NCBI GenBank assembly: GCA_934101865.1
Contig: CAKOSA010000013.1
Location: 1 to 23,558, forward strand
From: an uncultured Bacilli bacterium
GTDB lineage: Bacteria; Bacillota_I; Bacilli_A; RF39; UBA660
Direction: 5' to 3'
DNA: 23,558 nt
The notes beneath the pieces are model-generated. The model was not told the origin of the DNA and did no database searches. It saw only the letters and a list, made by a program, of their open reading frames with translations. This document shows, in pieces, positions 13,709-21,893 of this stretch (position 1 is the first letter of the stretch; each line of letters opens with the position of its first letter). A program made the translations under genes and the position numbers.

Positions 13709-13742
13709 GGGTGGTTTTGATACTTAATTACTATTTATATAA

Positions 13743-16145
13743 TTAGTCTAAATCGTGTCTTGATAATATAGAGGCTGGGGTTTTTCTAACGGTATTAAAT
13801 ACGGGGATAAGGCCTACTATAATATTGAATATATATATAGATATAATTGCTATTATTAATACTAAGGGAGTTGCTAGTATCATACTTTTTAGGTATGGAA
13901 TGGTTTGGAGTTTAGTTAGTATGTAATACATTATGGCAATTCCGGGAAGGCAACCGATGGTTGTTGTGGCTATTATTTCGCCGATAAACATTTTATATAT
14001 GTCACTTCTTTTGACGCCGACAGCTCTTAGTATTCCTATTTCTTTTATTCTTGATAAGAATGATGCTCTTGTCATTAGGAATATTTCTATTAGGGATATT
14101 ATGAGGGTTATGAGGGAAGCAATGATGACGTTTTTGGTGTGTGAAGACATTTCTTTTTTATAGGCTTCTTTACTGCTTTCATAGCTATCTTTGATGTTGA
14201 GATTTTTGGCGTGAAATGCTTCTACTGTATTTTCTTTATTTGATGTATATATTACGTAGTTACTTAGGGTTGTTATATTGTTATATTTTATGGTGTTTTC
14301 ATTTGTTAAGATATAGTCATAGTTATCGGGGCTATCGTAATATCCAACTACAGTAAGGGGGGTGCCTGCTACTTTGGTATCTAGTTTCTTTCCTATTTTA
14401 TAGTCTTCTTTTTGGTTTATGTTTATTATAGCCTCGTAATCGTTAGTTGGGATTCTTCCTTCTTTTAGGGTTACTTTAGGGGATATTATATCGTAAGATA
14501 GGAGTTTTAAATCGGTATCGTAATCGCTAAGAGAAAGGACATTTGTAAAATTGTCTTTACTCATATATATAGATGGGCTTTTTAGATCAGTAAGGCCGAC
14601 TATAGTATAGGTTAAGAGTCCTTGTAGTTTTATTTCTCTTCCTATCATACTTTGGACAGTGGTTATACCGGCCATTTTGGCGTAGCTCTGTTCTTTGAAC
14701 ATTTTATTTATGGACATTATATCGACTACTACTTCGTTATTGTTTTCAGGGAGACGGCCGTATATTAGATTGTCTTTTGTTATCATACTTGTATCAGAGA
14801 TGCTTGCTGAAAGGGTATCTTTTGTTGTTGATGTTTGGTAATATTCTTTGTAATCGACAGTAAATTTTACTATGGAGTTTGATGGTATTATATAGTTTAC
14901 TTCAGGTGTTTGTTCGTTTTCGAGATAGGTATTTAAGTCGTTTTTTTTGCTTTCTACGATGAGATAATTTTTGTTTATGGTTATGAAGTCTTCATCGTTT
15001 ATGGTAAGGACTTTAGCAATACTTGATGATGCATACATTATGAATATTCCGGAAAGGAAGAATCCAGCTAAGAGTATTTTTTTGAGGAAGCTATAATTTA
15101 TTACTTTTTTGAAGCCTTCTATTATAAGGGTTATGGGGTTTAGGATACTGGAGTATTTTTTCTTATAGTTATTGTTTACGATATTACTGAAATCGAAGGT
15201 GTATTTATCGATATCTTTTTTGGATTGGGCTTTGTAATGGTCATCGATTAGTTCGATAGTGCTATCTTGATCAACGATGACGGGTTTTTGGGGGGTATTG
15301 GATCTTATATAGATATTTGCTCCTCGTACAACGATATCGATATTTATTTTTTGGGTGGCCTCGTCATTGTTTTTATAGATTGTTACTTCATCTGTTGGTG
15401 TTTCTTTGTGCATATCTTTTAGGTAGAAGGTGTTTTCTATTTCGTAATCGAGGATATCATCGTTATCGTTTGGATAGTCTTCAATTACTTTTCCGTCTTC
15501 GAGTTTTATTATTCGAGATGCGTAGAATTTGGCGAGGTTTTGTTCGTGAGTTACGAGTATTACGAGTTTTTCTTTGGAAATGGCTCTGATTATTTTCATT
15601 ATTTCAAGGGAGTTTTTGGAGTCTAGGTTTCCGGTTGGTTCGTCGGCAAGAATGATATCGGGGTCTTTGGCGATAGCACGAGCGATGCCTACTCTTTGAC
15701 GCTCACCACCGGATAGCATTGAAGCGGGACGGTTTTTGTATCTAAGCATTCCAACTTTATCGAGGACGTAAGTTATTCGTTTATCTATTTCGTTTTTATC
15801 TTTGAGACCGATTAGTTTTAGGACTAATTTTATGTTGTCATAGACGGACATATTATCGATTAGTTTATAGTCTTGGAAGATGTATCCGATATTGAGATTC
15901 CTTATTTTGTCGACTTTGTGGGGGAATCTGGAACTTATTTTTTGGCCGTTTATGTAGATTTGGCCTTTGTTTATTTTATCTAGTCCACCAAGTGTATTCA
16001 GCAAGGTGGTTTTTCCACATCCGGAGGGTCCCAATAGGGCCACTAAACCGGTTTCACCCATTGTAAGAGTGGTATTATTTATGACGTGGATTTGGTTTTT
16101 GCGATGCCTGTTGTAATATTTATTTATTTGATTGATTTTTAGCAT
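13743..16145 (-). CDS. ABC transporter, fused ATPase and MacB/FtsX-type permease (first of pair)
   Basis: 800 aa. The N-terminal ATPase has Walker A GPSGCGKTT (39-47), the Q-loop Q91, signature LSGGERQ (144-150), Walker B ending in DEP (168-170) and the switch H200. After a linker there is one transmembrane helix (about 355-377), a large extracytoplasmic domain (about 380-665) and three helices in the last 130 residues with the FtsX motif RIKEIGILRAVGVKRSDIY. This is MacB topology: a mechanotransmission-type exporter subunit rather than a classical substrate channel. MacB relatives export or expel peptides, toxins or lipoproteins. The start ATG overlaps the stop of the upstream gene in TAATG, with GGAGG at 8 nt, so the two are translationally coupled and probably form a heterodimer. 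Confidence 0.9.
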   Translation of the reverse strand: MLKINQINKYYNRHRKNQIHVINNTTLTMGETGLVALLGPSGCGKTTLLNTLGGLDKINKGQIYINGQKISSRFPHKVDKIRNLNIGYIFQDYKLIDNMSVYDNIKLVLKLIGLKDKNEIDKRITYVLDKVGMLRYKNRPASMLSGGERQRVGIARAIAKDPDIILADEPTGNLDSKNSLEIMKIIRAISKEKLVILVTHEQNLAKFYASRIIKLEDGKVIEDYPNDNDDILDYEIENTFYLKDMHKETPTDEVTIYKNNDEATQKINIDIVVRGANIYIRSNTPQKPVIVDQDSTIELIDDHYKAQSKKDIDKYTFDFSNIVNNNYKKKYSSILNPITLIIEGFKKVINYSFLKKILLAGFFLSGIFIMYASSSIAKVLTINDEDFITINKNYLIVESKKNDLNTYLENEQTPEVNYIIPSNSIVKFTVDYKEYYQTSTTKDTLSASISDTSMITKDNLIYGRLPENNNEVVVDIMSINKMFKEQSYAKMAGITTVQSMIGREIKLQGLLTYTIVGLTDLKSPSIYMSKDNFTNVLSLSDYDTDLKLLSYDIISPKVTLKEGRIPTNDYEAIININQKEDYKIGKKLDTKVAGTPLTVVGYYDSPDNYDYILTNENTIKYNNITTLSNYVIYTSNKENTVEAFHAKNLNIKDSYESSKEAYKKEMSSHTKNVIIASLITLIISLIEIFLMTRASFLSRIKEIGILRAVGVKRSDIYKMFIGEIIATTTIGCLPGIAIMYYILTKLQTIPYLKSMILATPLVLIIAIISIYIFNIIVGLIPVFNTVRKTPASILSRHDLD

Positions 16146-18358
16146 TATGACGCCTCCTCATTTAGTGTGCTTGTGGCACTTTTTTGGAATAGTTTGCGGG
16201 AAAATCTGGTGCTGATTAGGTACGATAATAGGAGTATTAGGGCAAGGACAAGGATGTAATCGCGAGCTTTCATATATTCTATGATTGGGGTTAGATAGCT
16301 TATATTTACTAGATTTATGTTATGTATATATAGTAGGGCGAGGAAGAGGATATAGGCGAGTATGGCTACTATTTGGAGTTCTAATATTAGGAGCTGTCTT
16401 AGGACTTTTTTGGTTCCGCCGAGCATTCTTATGGTTGCGAAGTAGGTGTTACGGGATTTTAGTATTAGTCTTATGACGAAATATGATATAAAGAAGAGGG
16501 CTACGAGGAGGGCGATGGTGGTGATGGTTTTGAGGATTTGGACGATTTGCACTCCTTCTGAGTTTACGAGGGTGTCTTTTATTAAGAGGGTTGTGTAGCC
16601 TTTATTGTTTAGTTGTTCTTTGGTGTTTTGGATTTGGCCAACGTCTTTGACGAAGACACTGGCTTGGTATGAGGCTTTGTTATAGAGGTTGTCGTAGTCT
16701 TCGGGATTTATGTAAACTGTACTTTGGCTATCGTTTGTTAGGGTTAGGCCGAGGAGTTTTTTGGCGGTATCTTTGTTGTAGGTTTTGGTTGTTTTGAGAT
16801 TTAGTTGCTCAGCATAGTATATATTGGATGTAGTTATTTTGGTAATGGTGCCCGTAGGGTTATTGTCCTTAAAGAGATAGTTTAGCTCTTCGGGGAGGTA
16901 GATTTCGCCCTTGGGAACGTTTGTATTTACGGCGATATTTATCTCGTCGTGGTTATGGCCGGCAAGGGTTATTTTGGTGGTACTGAAAGACTGGTAGGTT
17001 TCGTACTTTAATTTATCGAGGATTTTGTCACTAGCATAAATGTAGTTATTGTAGTTATAGGTACTACTGGTGTCGTCCAGATATTTTATGCCAACTATTT
17101 CAAGAGGGGTGTTCCAATCTATCTCACCGGTATAGGTGTTTTCGAGGTAGACTTTTTTCCCTATTAATTCGTCTTTCATATAGCCAAGATAGTAGTCATC
17201 TTGGGAGCCGACAAGGATTATTTGGTCATCATTTGTGGGAAAGGTTCCGACATCGGGACTTTCTTTTAGGTTTGTTATGCTATTAGGACTACCGCTTATC
17301 CAGAGATTGGCGTTATCGGTTAGGTTGACGTTGCTATCGAGGAGGATATCGTTTTTGAAAAGGGTGTCGATGTTAGAAATATTTGTTATATTGGTATAGT
17401 CTTCCTCGGTAAAGGGGGTTTTGTCTTCTTTTTTGAGGACAATACGGGTATCACTTGTATTTTGAAAGAAACCGTTATAGCCACTTTTGGATTGAAGGTA
17501 TTCGTCTTTTTTGAAGTATGAGTACTCGCCCATAAGGGATGCGACAATGAAGAGGTAGACGGCAAGGATTAGTAAGAATTTGGGCAGGATGCTAAAAGCG
17601 TTACGGGTGGCTAGTTTTATTTTGCTACGCAAGGTGATGTCTTTATATTCTCTGGTTACTTCTATTTCTTTGGTTTCTACTTCTTTTAGATGTTTATCTT
17701 CGAGGATACGGCCGTCGTGCATTGTTATTTTTCTTGTTACGTACTCTTCTACTTGTTCGTAGTTATGGGTAACGATTATGACTAGTTTATCGTGAGATAT
17801 TTCACTTAATAGTTTGATTATGCCCCGTGCACTTCTTTGGTCGAGGGAACCGGTTGGTTCGTCGGCGACAAGGATGGGACAGTCTTTGGCAAGAGCACGG
17901 GCAATGGCTACTCTTTGCTTTTGGCCTCCGGATAGTTTGGATACTTTGGTATTTCTGAATTTATAGAGGTCCACTTTTCTTATTAGTTCTAATACTTTCT
18001 TTCTTACGTTTTTACTTTTTTCGCCATTTAGTAAAAGGACTAGTTCGACGTTTTGATAGACGGTATAGTTATTTACGAGATTAAAGTTTTGAAAGATATT
18101 TGCAATGTATTTTCGACGGTAATCTTGGAAATCTTTTTCGGTATAATGACTTGTTTCGTTTCCAGCTATATACATCTCCCCTTCTTCGTAACTGTCTAGT
18201 CCACTTATTACATTTAGGAGGGTTGATTTACCGGAACCGGATTCACCGGTAATGGCAACGAACTCCCCTATATTTAAGTTTAGGCTTACTTTTACAAAGC
18301 CACTGGCTATTATTCCTTTATTATAATAGTATTTGGATACGTTTTTTAGTTTTATCAT
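16145..18358 (-). CDS. ABC transporter, fused ATPase and MacB/FtsX-type permease (second of pair)
   Basis: 737 aa with the same plan as its downstream partner. Walker A GESGSGKST is at 38-46, LSGGQKQ at 142-148, DEP at 166-168 and H198 is the switch histidine. One helix near 255-280 (FLLILAVYLFIVASLMG), a large extracytoplasmic domain and three C-terminal helices follow, with an FtsX-like segment (FATIRMLGGTKKVLRQLLILELQ). The frame begins with an ATG at 18385, but AAAGGAG lies 7 nt before the ATG at 18358, which also starts the conserved MIKLKNVSKYY, so that start is chosen. The gene begins 41 nt after the regulator gene, consistent with one operon. The substrate cannot be named; a peptide-antibiotic or envelope-stress role fits the regulator next to it. 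Confidence 0.9.
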   Translation of the reverse strand: MIKLKNVSKYYYNKGIIASGFVKVSLNLNIGEFVAITGESGSGKSTLLNVISGLDSYEEGEMYIAGNETSHYTEKDFQDYRRKYIANIFQNFNLVNNYTVYQNVELVLLLNGEKSKNVRKKVLELIRKVDLYKFRNTKVSKLSGGQKQRVAIARALAKDCPILVADEPTGSLDQRSARGIIKLLSEISHDKLVIIVTHNYEQVEEYVTRKITMHDGRILEDKHLKEVETKEIEVTREYKDITLRSKIKLATRNAFSILPKFLLILAVYLFIVASLMGEYSYFKKDEYLQSKSGYNGFFQNTSDTRIVLKKEDKTPFTEEDYTNITNISNIDTLFKNDILLDSNVNLTDNANLWISGSPNSITNLKESPDVGTFPTNDDQIILVGSQDDYYLGYMKDELIGKKVYLENTYTGEIDWNTPLEIVGIKYLDDTSSTYNYNNYIYASDKILDKLKYETYQSFSTTKITLAGHNHDEINIAVNTNVPKGEIYLPEELNYLFKDNNPTGTITKITTSNIYYAEQLNLKTTKTYNKDTAKKLLGLTLTNDSQSTVYINPEDYDNLYNKASYQASVFVKDVGQIQNTKEQLNNKGYTTLLIKDTLVNSEGVQIVQILKTITTIALLVALFFISYFVIRLILKSRNTYFATIRMLGGTKKVLRQLLILELQIVAILAYILFLALLYIHNINLVNISYLTPIIEYMKARDYILVLALILLLSYLISTRFSRKLFQKSATSTLNEEAS

Positions 18359-18399
18359 ATTTCTCTCCTTTATATCATTATACATTATTATGGGTATAA

Positions 18400-19803
18400 T
18401 TAGTATAATATGGTTAGATTTTCTTTTAATTTGTTTAAGTTGTCAAGTGAAGTTGTGATGGTTACTTTGTAGGTATTGCTTAAAATATAGTCTCTTCGTT
18501 GTTTCTTTTTGATGTCTTCGAGGAAGTCTTCGAGGCTGGATAATTGTCCTTTATTATAGTAACAGTTTATGTCATAGGTTAGGTAGGTTTTATCATAGTA
18601 AGTGTCGTTGTAGGTATATATATTGTATGTGGTTCCTTTGAGATGACTTACTTCTACTTTGATATTTTCTTCGCTATTGTCAATCTTTATTTCGGTAGTG
18701 CCTTCCATTATAAAGGGTATTATGAGGTTATCTTTAAAGGTTATTTCTCTGGCGTCGGTAAGGAAATCTTTGTTGTTATAGTCGATTTTGACGGGTTTAT
18801 AATTTAGGTAGGTAGTTATGGCAAGACCGGAGAATATTCCTATTAATACGAGCCCTGTAATAAATGTATAAAAGGCTTTTTTGAAGTTGGTTTTGAGGTT
18901 AAAGATAAAGTTATATATGATTTTTATTAGTAGGTAATTTATGATAACGGCTCCCGATAGGGTAAGTAAAACATAGAGGGAAATGAGGCCTAAATTTAGG
19001 TGATAAAGGGCGAATGAGGCAAGCATTAGGATGAAGAGGAATATTAGGATGATGGGTAAAAGCACGAATACTAGTACGCCTTTTAGGAAGAGATTTAGGA
19101 GTTTACCGAGGCATTTTAAGAAGGCGTCGGAGGTGTGTTTGGGGTCTCTAATTATTACTTTGGGTTTATCGGGGAGGATGCGTTTGTCCTTTGTTTCGGG
19201 GGTAATTGCAATTTCTTCTTCGATGGTTTTGGCATTTACTTTGGGGTCTTCGATAGTGACATAGTAGTCAAGATAACGAAGTTTGAAGATATGGATAATG
19301 GCGATTAGGGCAAGGATGGCCATTGCAAGGAGGGCTAAATCCTCAATAATGGTAAAGATATAATATCTTATTTGGTAGGGAATAAAGAAGAAAATGTGTT
19401 CTGTACATACTACTATTATTGCATATATTATATAGGAAATGACGGCTAAAATAAGGGTTGTCATAGTCATTTCAAAAATGCAGACTACTTTCTCTTTAAA
19501 GGTCATAGAGAAGAACATATTTACACTTTTAGTTATAAAGTTTAGGAGACTACTTAGGTAATCTTTGGGTTTATTTATTTTTTCTTCTTTGGGTGTTTCG
19601 CCTAAGGCTCCGTCATCTAGTAATTTATCTAGGGTTGTATCAAGAGTAGATGCTATTTCAATCATTTTATTCATATCGGGATAGCTTTGGCCAGATTCCC
19701 ATTTGGATACGGCTTGGCGAGATACTCCGAGGCGGTCAGCTAGTTGTTCTTGGGAGAGATTTTGTTCCTTTCTTAGTTTTGGTAATTTATCTTTGAATTT
19801 CAT
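18400..19803 (-). CDS. Membrane-anchored XRE-family regulator
   Basis: 467 aa. Residues 1-60 are a Cro/CI-type helix-turn-helix (KLRKEQNLSQEQLADRLGVSRQAVSKWESGQSYPD). They are followed by several hydrophobic segments, a charged cytosolic loop and further helices. The C-terminal part of about 120 residues is polar, Tyr/Asn-rich and probably outside the cell. This is a one-component signal-transducing layout in which an outside or membrane signal could change DNA binding. It is the first gene of the operon with the two ABC fusions, so it most likely senses their substrate and controls their expression. The ATG at 19803 has AAGGAG at about 9 nt and begins MKFKDKLPKLRKEQ, preferred over the longer frame from 19821. 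Two 15-bp repeats upstream are candidate operators. Confidence 0.82.
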   Translation of the reverse strand: MKFKDKLPKLRKEQNLSQEQLADRLGVSRQAVSKWESGQSYPDMNKMIEIASTLDTTLDKLLDDGALGETPKEEKINKPKDYLSSLLNFITKSVNMFFSMTFKEKVVCIFEMTMTTLILAVISYIIYAIIVVCTEHIFFFIPYQIRYYIFTIIEDLALLAMAILALIAIIHIFKLRYLDYYVTIEDPKVNAKTIEEEIAITPETKDKRILPDKPKVIIRDPKHTSDAFLKCLGKLLNLFLKGVLVFVLLPIILIFLFILMLASFALYHLNLGLISLYVLLTLSGAVIINYLLIKIIYNFIFNLKTNFKKAFYTFITGLVLIGIFSGLAITTYLNYKPVKIDYNNKDFLTDAREITFKDNLIIPFIMEGTTEIKIDNSEENIKVEVSHLKGTTYNIYTYNDTYYDKTYLTYDINCYYNKGQLSSLEDFLEDIKKKQRRDYILSNTYKVTITTSLDNLNKLKENLTILY

Positions 19804-19825
19804 ATTTTTTGCTCCTTCCACCCAA

Positions 19826-19910
19826 ATTATATACTAAATACTTCCGGTTGCACTACATATAATCCGTATCTTTTTGTATATTTTCGGTTGCATTTGCCTA
19901 TATTATAGCA
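19826..19910 (-). promoter_or_regulatory. Promoter and operator region of the regulator-ABC operon
   Basis: An extended -10 element (TGC-TATAAT, 19910-19902) gives a leader of about 90 nt, and a second TATAAT lies nearer the gene (19831-19826). Two copies of the motif TGCAACCGRAARTAT (19892-19878 and 19852-19838; 13 of 15 identical) are spaced 40 bp apart, close to four helical turns. One copy overlaps the -35 region of the proximal promoter. They are the best candidates for the binding sites of the encoded XRE regulator. Confidence 0.6.
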
Positions 19911-19913
19911 TAG

Positions 19914-19945
19914 AAAAAGAGAAAATGGGGATTTTTTTCTCTTTT
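19914..19945 (-). terminator. Probable terminator of the second surface-protein gene
   Basis: On the minus strand AAAAGAGAAAA pairs with TTTTCTCTTTT (11 bp, 9-nt loop); the 3' arm itself supplies the T-rich tail. The stem is A/T-rich, so efficiency may be modest. It lies 20 nt past the stop and just upstream of the next promoter. Confidence 0.6.
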
Positions 19946-19964
19946 AGGAATAATTTATTTATGC

Positions 19965-21431
19965 TTAGTCAGCTGATAAATTGTAAGGGTCGGTGGAGGT
20001 GCCTGTTCCACCTGTTACAGATACATTGTATTTAAGATAGAATACAGGAGATACTAAACCGTTACTATTTGTGGTGACATTTATATGACCGACATTTCCG
20101 GTGACACCAACATACCAAGCAAAGGTTGAGTTTTCCGGATTTGGAGGCATTAGCCACTGAAAAGTACTAGAATTATAAAGCCAATTTTTGGTTTTACAAG
20201 TACCGTAACTACTAAAAGCAGTGCCAGTGGTACAAGATGTTCCGGCTGCATAGCCATAATCACTGGGATACATTAGGCCTACTTTGCCTTCCCATTTTAA
20301 TGGATTACCACTGTATGTAGTTTTTCCTCTTTCGTAGCCATACATATCATTTACTTTGATTGAATTGGCGTTCCAGCCTCCTAAATAATATAAACTATCG
20401 TTTACCATTTTCTTTGCTGTATCAGTCAGTCCTTTATTAGTAAAGTTTAGCGTTATAGCCGTGGTACTATTATTATAGTAACTTCCACTAGTATTACTCC
20501 ACCAAGCTCCACTATTTAAAAGTGTCATTAATGTACTTGTCGACCAGTTATTCTTATAACTTCTACTAGAATTGTAATCGAAACTAAAAACATTTGTACT
20601 GCCATCTGTAAGTGTTGTGGCTTTTATTACTTTTAATAAATTAATGCCAGCTTTTTCTTCATAGATACTGCCTATTATCCTGTATAAACTTCTATCAGGA
20701 CAACTACTTTGTCCAGCCATATCTAAGCATACATAATTATTGGGGTTAGGACCGTAATATCTATAATCGGTTATGGCGGGAATATCATTACCAGATGCAC
20801 TATTACCACTCGCGATAGCGTCGTGTGAAACTTTATAAACTCCACTACCACTATCCCCTGTGGTTCCGTCGTCTAATTTCTCTACGAAATTGGTGGGAGC
20901 TTTATATAATGCCCCGTCTCCACTCGCTCCTAAGGTGAAACTAAATGACTGTCCACCCATAGTTGTGGGATTGTCTTGGGAGCCATCGATATAAATATAT
21001 AAAGTGTAGTTTTGCGTGGTATCTTTGGTTAGGGTTTTAGTATTTAATAAGTTATATACTTTGCCAGTAGTCGCATCGGCAAAATTACCATTTGCTATTT
21101 TGGTAGTGCCATCATATAGTTCATATATGAAAGACTTATCTTTGAGACCATCGTCGATGCTATTTATTTTTAGAGTTAAGTTAGCAGTCACTCCCGTACA
21201 TTCGGGGGTCATTGATATTTTTTTGGATATGACATTATTAGTGTCATCCTTGGATAAAGCGGGTCCAAATGATGCTCCACTAATGTTAGCTCCGGCATCA
21301 TAAGTTATATAGCACCCTTCTACTTCAAAAGTTACATTAGAATTGGTACTAGTCCATTTAAAGATAGCGTAAGTTACACCAACTGATATAGTTAATAATA
21401 ATAATATTAGTAGTATTAATTTCTTTTTCAT
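19965..21431 (-). CDS. Exported surface protein, paralogue of the candidate DGR target
   Basis: 488 aa with the same architecture as the 8427-9992 protein: hydrophobic signal/anchor (4-22), a Ser/Thr/Asn-rich beta-like N-terminal half (FKWTSTNSNVTFEVEG, NLTLKINSIDDGLKDKSF), then the shared module GDSGSGVYKVSHDAIA, YRYYGPNPNNYVCLD, LYRIIGSIYEEK, LLNSGAWW, and GLMYPSDYGYAAG. It ends WLMPPNPENSTFAWYV...SPVFYLKYN. The C-terminal stretch (residues about 426-468) is the most divergent from the paralogue but has normal AT-rich codon use, unlike the GC-rich block there. AAGGAGG lies 6 nt before the ATG. A terminator-like hairpin and a C11 tract sit directly upstream. It is likely surface-exposed; the ligand is unknown. 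Confidence 0.78.
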   Translation of the reverse strand: MKKKLILLILLLLTISVGVTYAIFKWTSTNSNVTFEVEGCYITYDAGANISGASFGPALSKDDTNNVISKKISMTPECTGVTANLTLKINSIDDGLKDKSFIYELYDGTTKIANGNFADATTGKVYNLLNTKTLTKDTTQNYTLYIYIDGSQDNPTTMGGQSFSFTLGASGDGALYKAPTNFVEKLDDGTTGDSGSGVYKVSHDAIASGNSASGNDIPAITDYRYYGPNPNNYVCLDMAGQSSCPDRSLYRIIGSIYEEKAGINLLKVIKATTLTDGSTNVFSFDYNSSRSYKNNWSTSTLMTLLNSGAWWSNTSGSYYNNSTTAITLNFTNKGLTDTAKKMVNDSLYYLGGWNANSIKVNDMYGYERGKTTYSGNPLKWEGKVGLMYPSDYGYAAGTSCTTGTAFSSYGTCKTKNWLYNSSTFQWLMPPNPENSTFAWYVGVTGNVGHINVTTNSNGLVSPVFYLKYNVSVTGGTGTSTDPYNLSAD

Positions 21432-21452
21432 TTTATCCTCCTTAAATACGTG

Positions 21453-21503
21453 AAAAAAGGATATAACAAGTTAGAGTACGGCTGTACTCACACTATTATA
21501 TCC
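21453..21503 (-). promoter_or_regulatory. Terminator/attenuator hairpin directly before the second surface-protein gene
   Basis: On the minus strand GGATATAA pairs with TTATATCC, enclosing a second GAGTAC/GTACTC stem, and the 3' arm is followed by six T. Only about 20 nt separate the T-run from the ATG, too little for another promoter. A TATAAT (21500-21495) lies inside the 5' arm. Transcripts starting there would lack the 5' arm and escape termination, while read-through RNA from upstream would be stopped. Confidence 0.65.
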
Positions 21504-21533
21504 TATTAATATAGTTAGGAAAGTAGTTCTATA

Positions 21534-21606
21534 TTGTGCATCTATTCGATGCACCCCCCCCCCCGAACGAATGTTTGTAATTATATATTTTTTTCATCAG
21601 GGGGGG
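21534..21606. repeat. C11 and G7 homopolymer tracts with a 7-bp hairpin
   Basis: GTGCATC-TATTC-GATGCAC (21536-21554) is a perfect hairpin. It adjoins a run of 11 C (21554-21564), and a run of 7 G follows at 21600-21606. The runs can pair with each other in RNA. In this AT-rich genome such tracts are conspicuous and are classical slip-strand mutation sites. They lie in the leader/promoter region of the surface-protein gene at 19965-21431. Confidence 0.85.
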
Positions 21607-21623
21607 CACCTCTCTTTCTTTTA

Positions 21624-21869
21624 TTATTTATCTTTAACGAAGAGAGGGAGAACCTTTTTTAGGTTGGTTTCTCCAAGGACTTCGTTAAAGTATGCTCTAT
21701 CGTTTTCATAAGATATGGTTACTATCTTATAGTTATCTTTGATATCGTTTTTTTCGTCATTGACTTCGGCTACATAAAAGTATTCTTTGTCATCACTTAC
21801 TACTTTATCTATGATTAGATATTCGTCACCACTAGCTAGGGTTACTATTTTATCTACTTCTATTTTCAT
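21624..21869 (-). CDS. Small conserved-type protein, DUF1292-like
   Basis: 81 aa, acidic and lysine-rich, with no membrane segment. The pattern of beta-like strands (VTLASGDEYLIIDKVVSDDKEYFYVAEV...YKIVTISYENDRAYFNEV) resembles DUF1292/YrzB-type small proteins of Firmicutes, whose function is unknown. The resemblance is weak and by eye. AAAGGA lies about 10 nt before the ATG. It starts 24 nt after the end of the coiled-coil gene and is probably co-transcribed with it. Confidence 0.65.
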   Translation of the reverse strand: MKIEVDKIVTLASGDEYLIIDKVVSDDKEYFYVAEVNDEKNDIKDNYKIVTISYENDRAYFNEVLGETNLKKVLPLFVKDK

Positions 21870-21893
21870 ATATAAGTTTCCTTTCTATTCTTT

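Larger units (their letters stand above)
13137..13742. other. 606-bp interval with promoters, repeats and two putative RNAs
   Basis: There is no protein gene here that I can support; an 85-codon plus-strand frame at 13241-13498 has no ribosome-binding site and crosses repeats and promoter elements. The interval contains three minus-strand promoters (13159, 13412, 13680), a terminator (13514) and several repeats, detailed in separate entries. It is the least explained and most structured non-coding part of the window. Confidence 0.8.
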
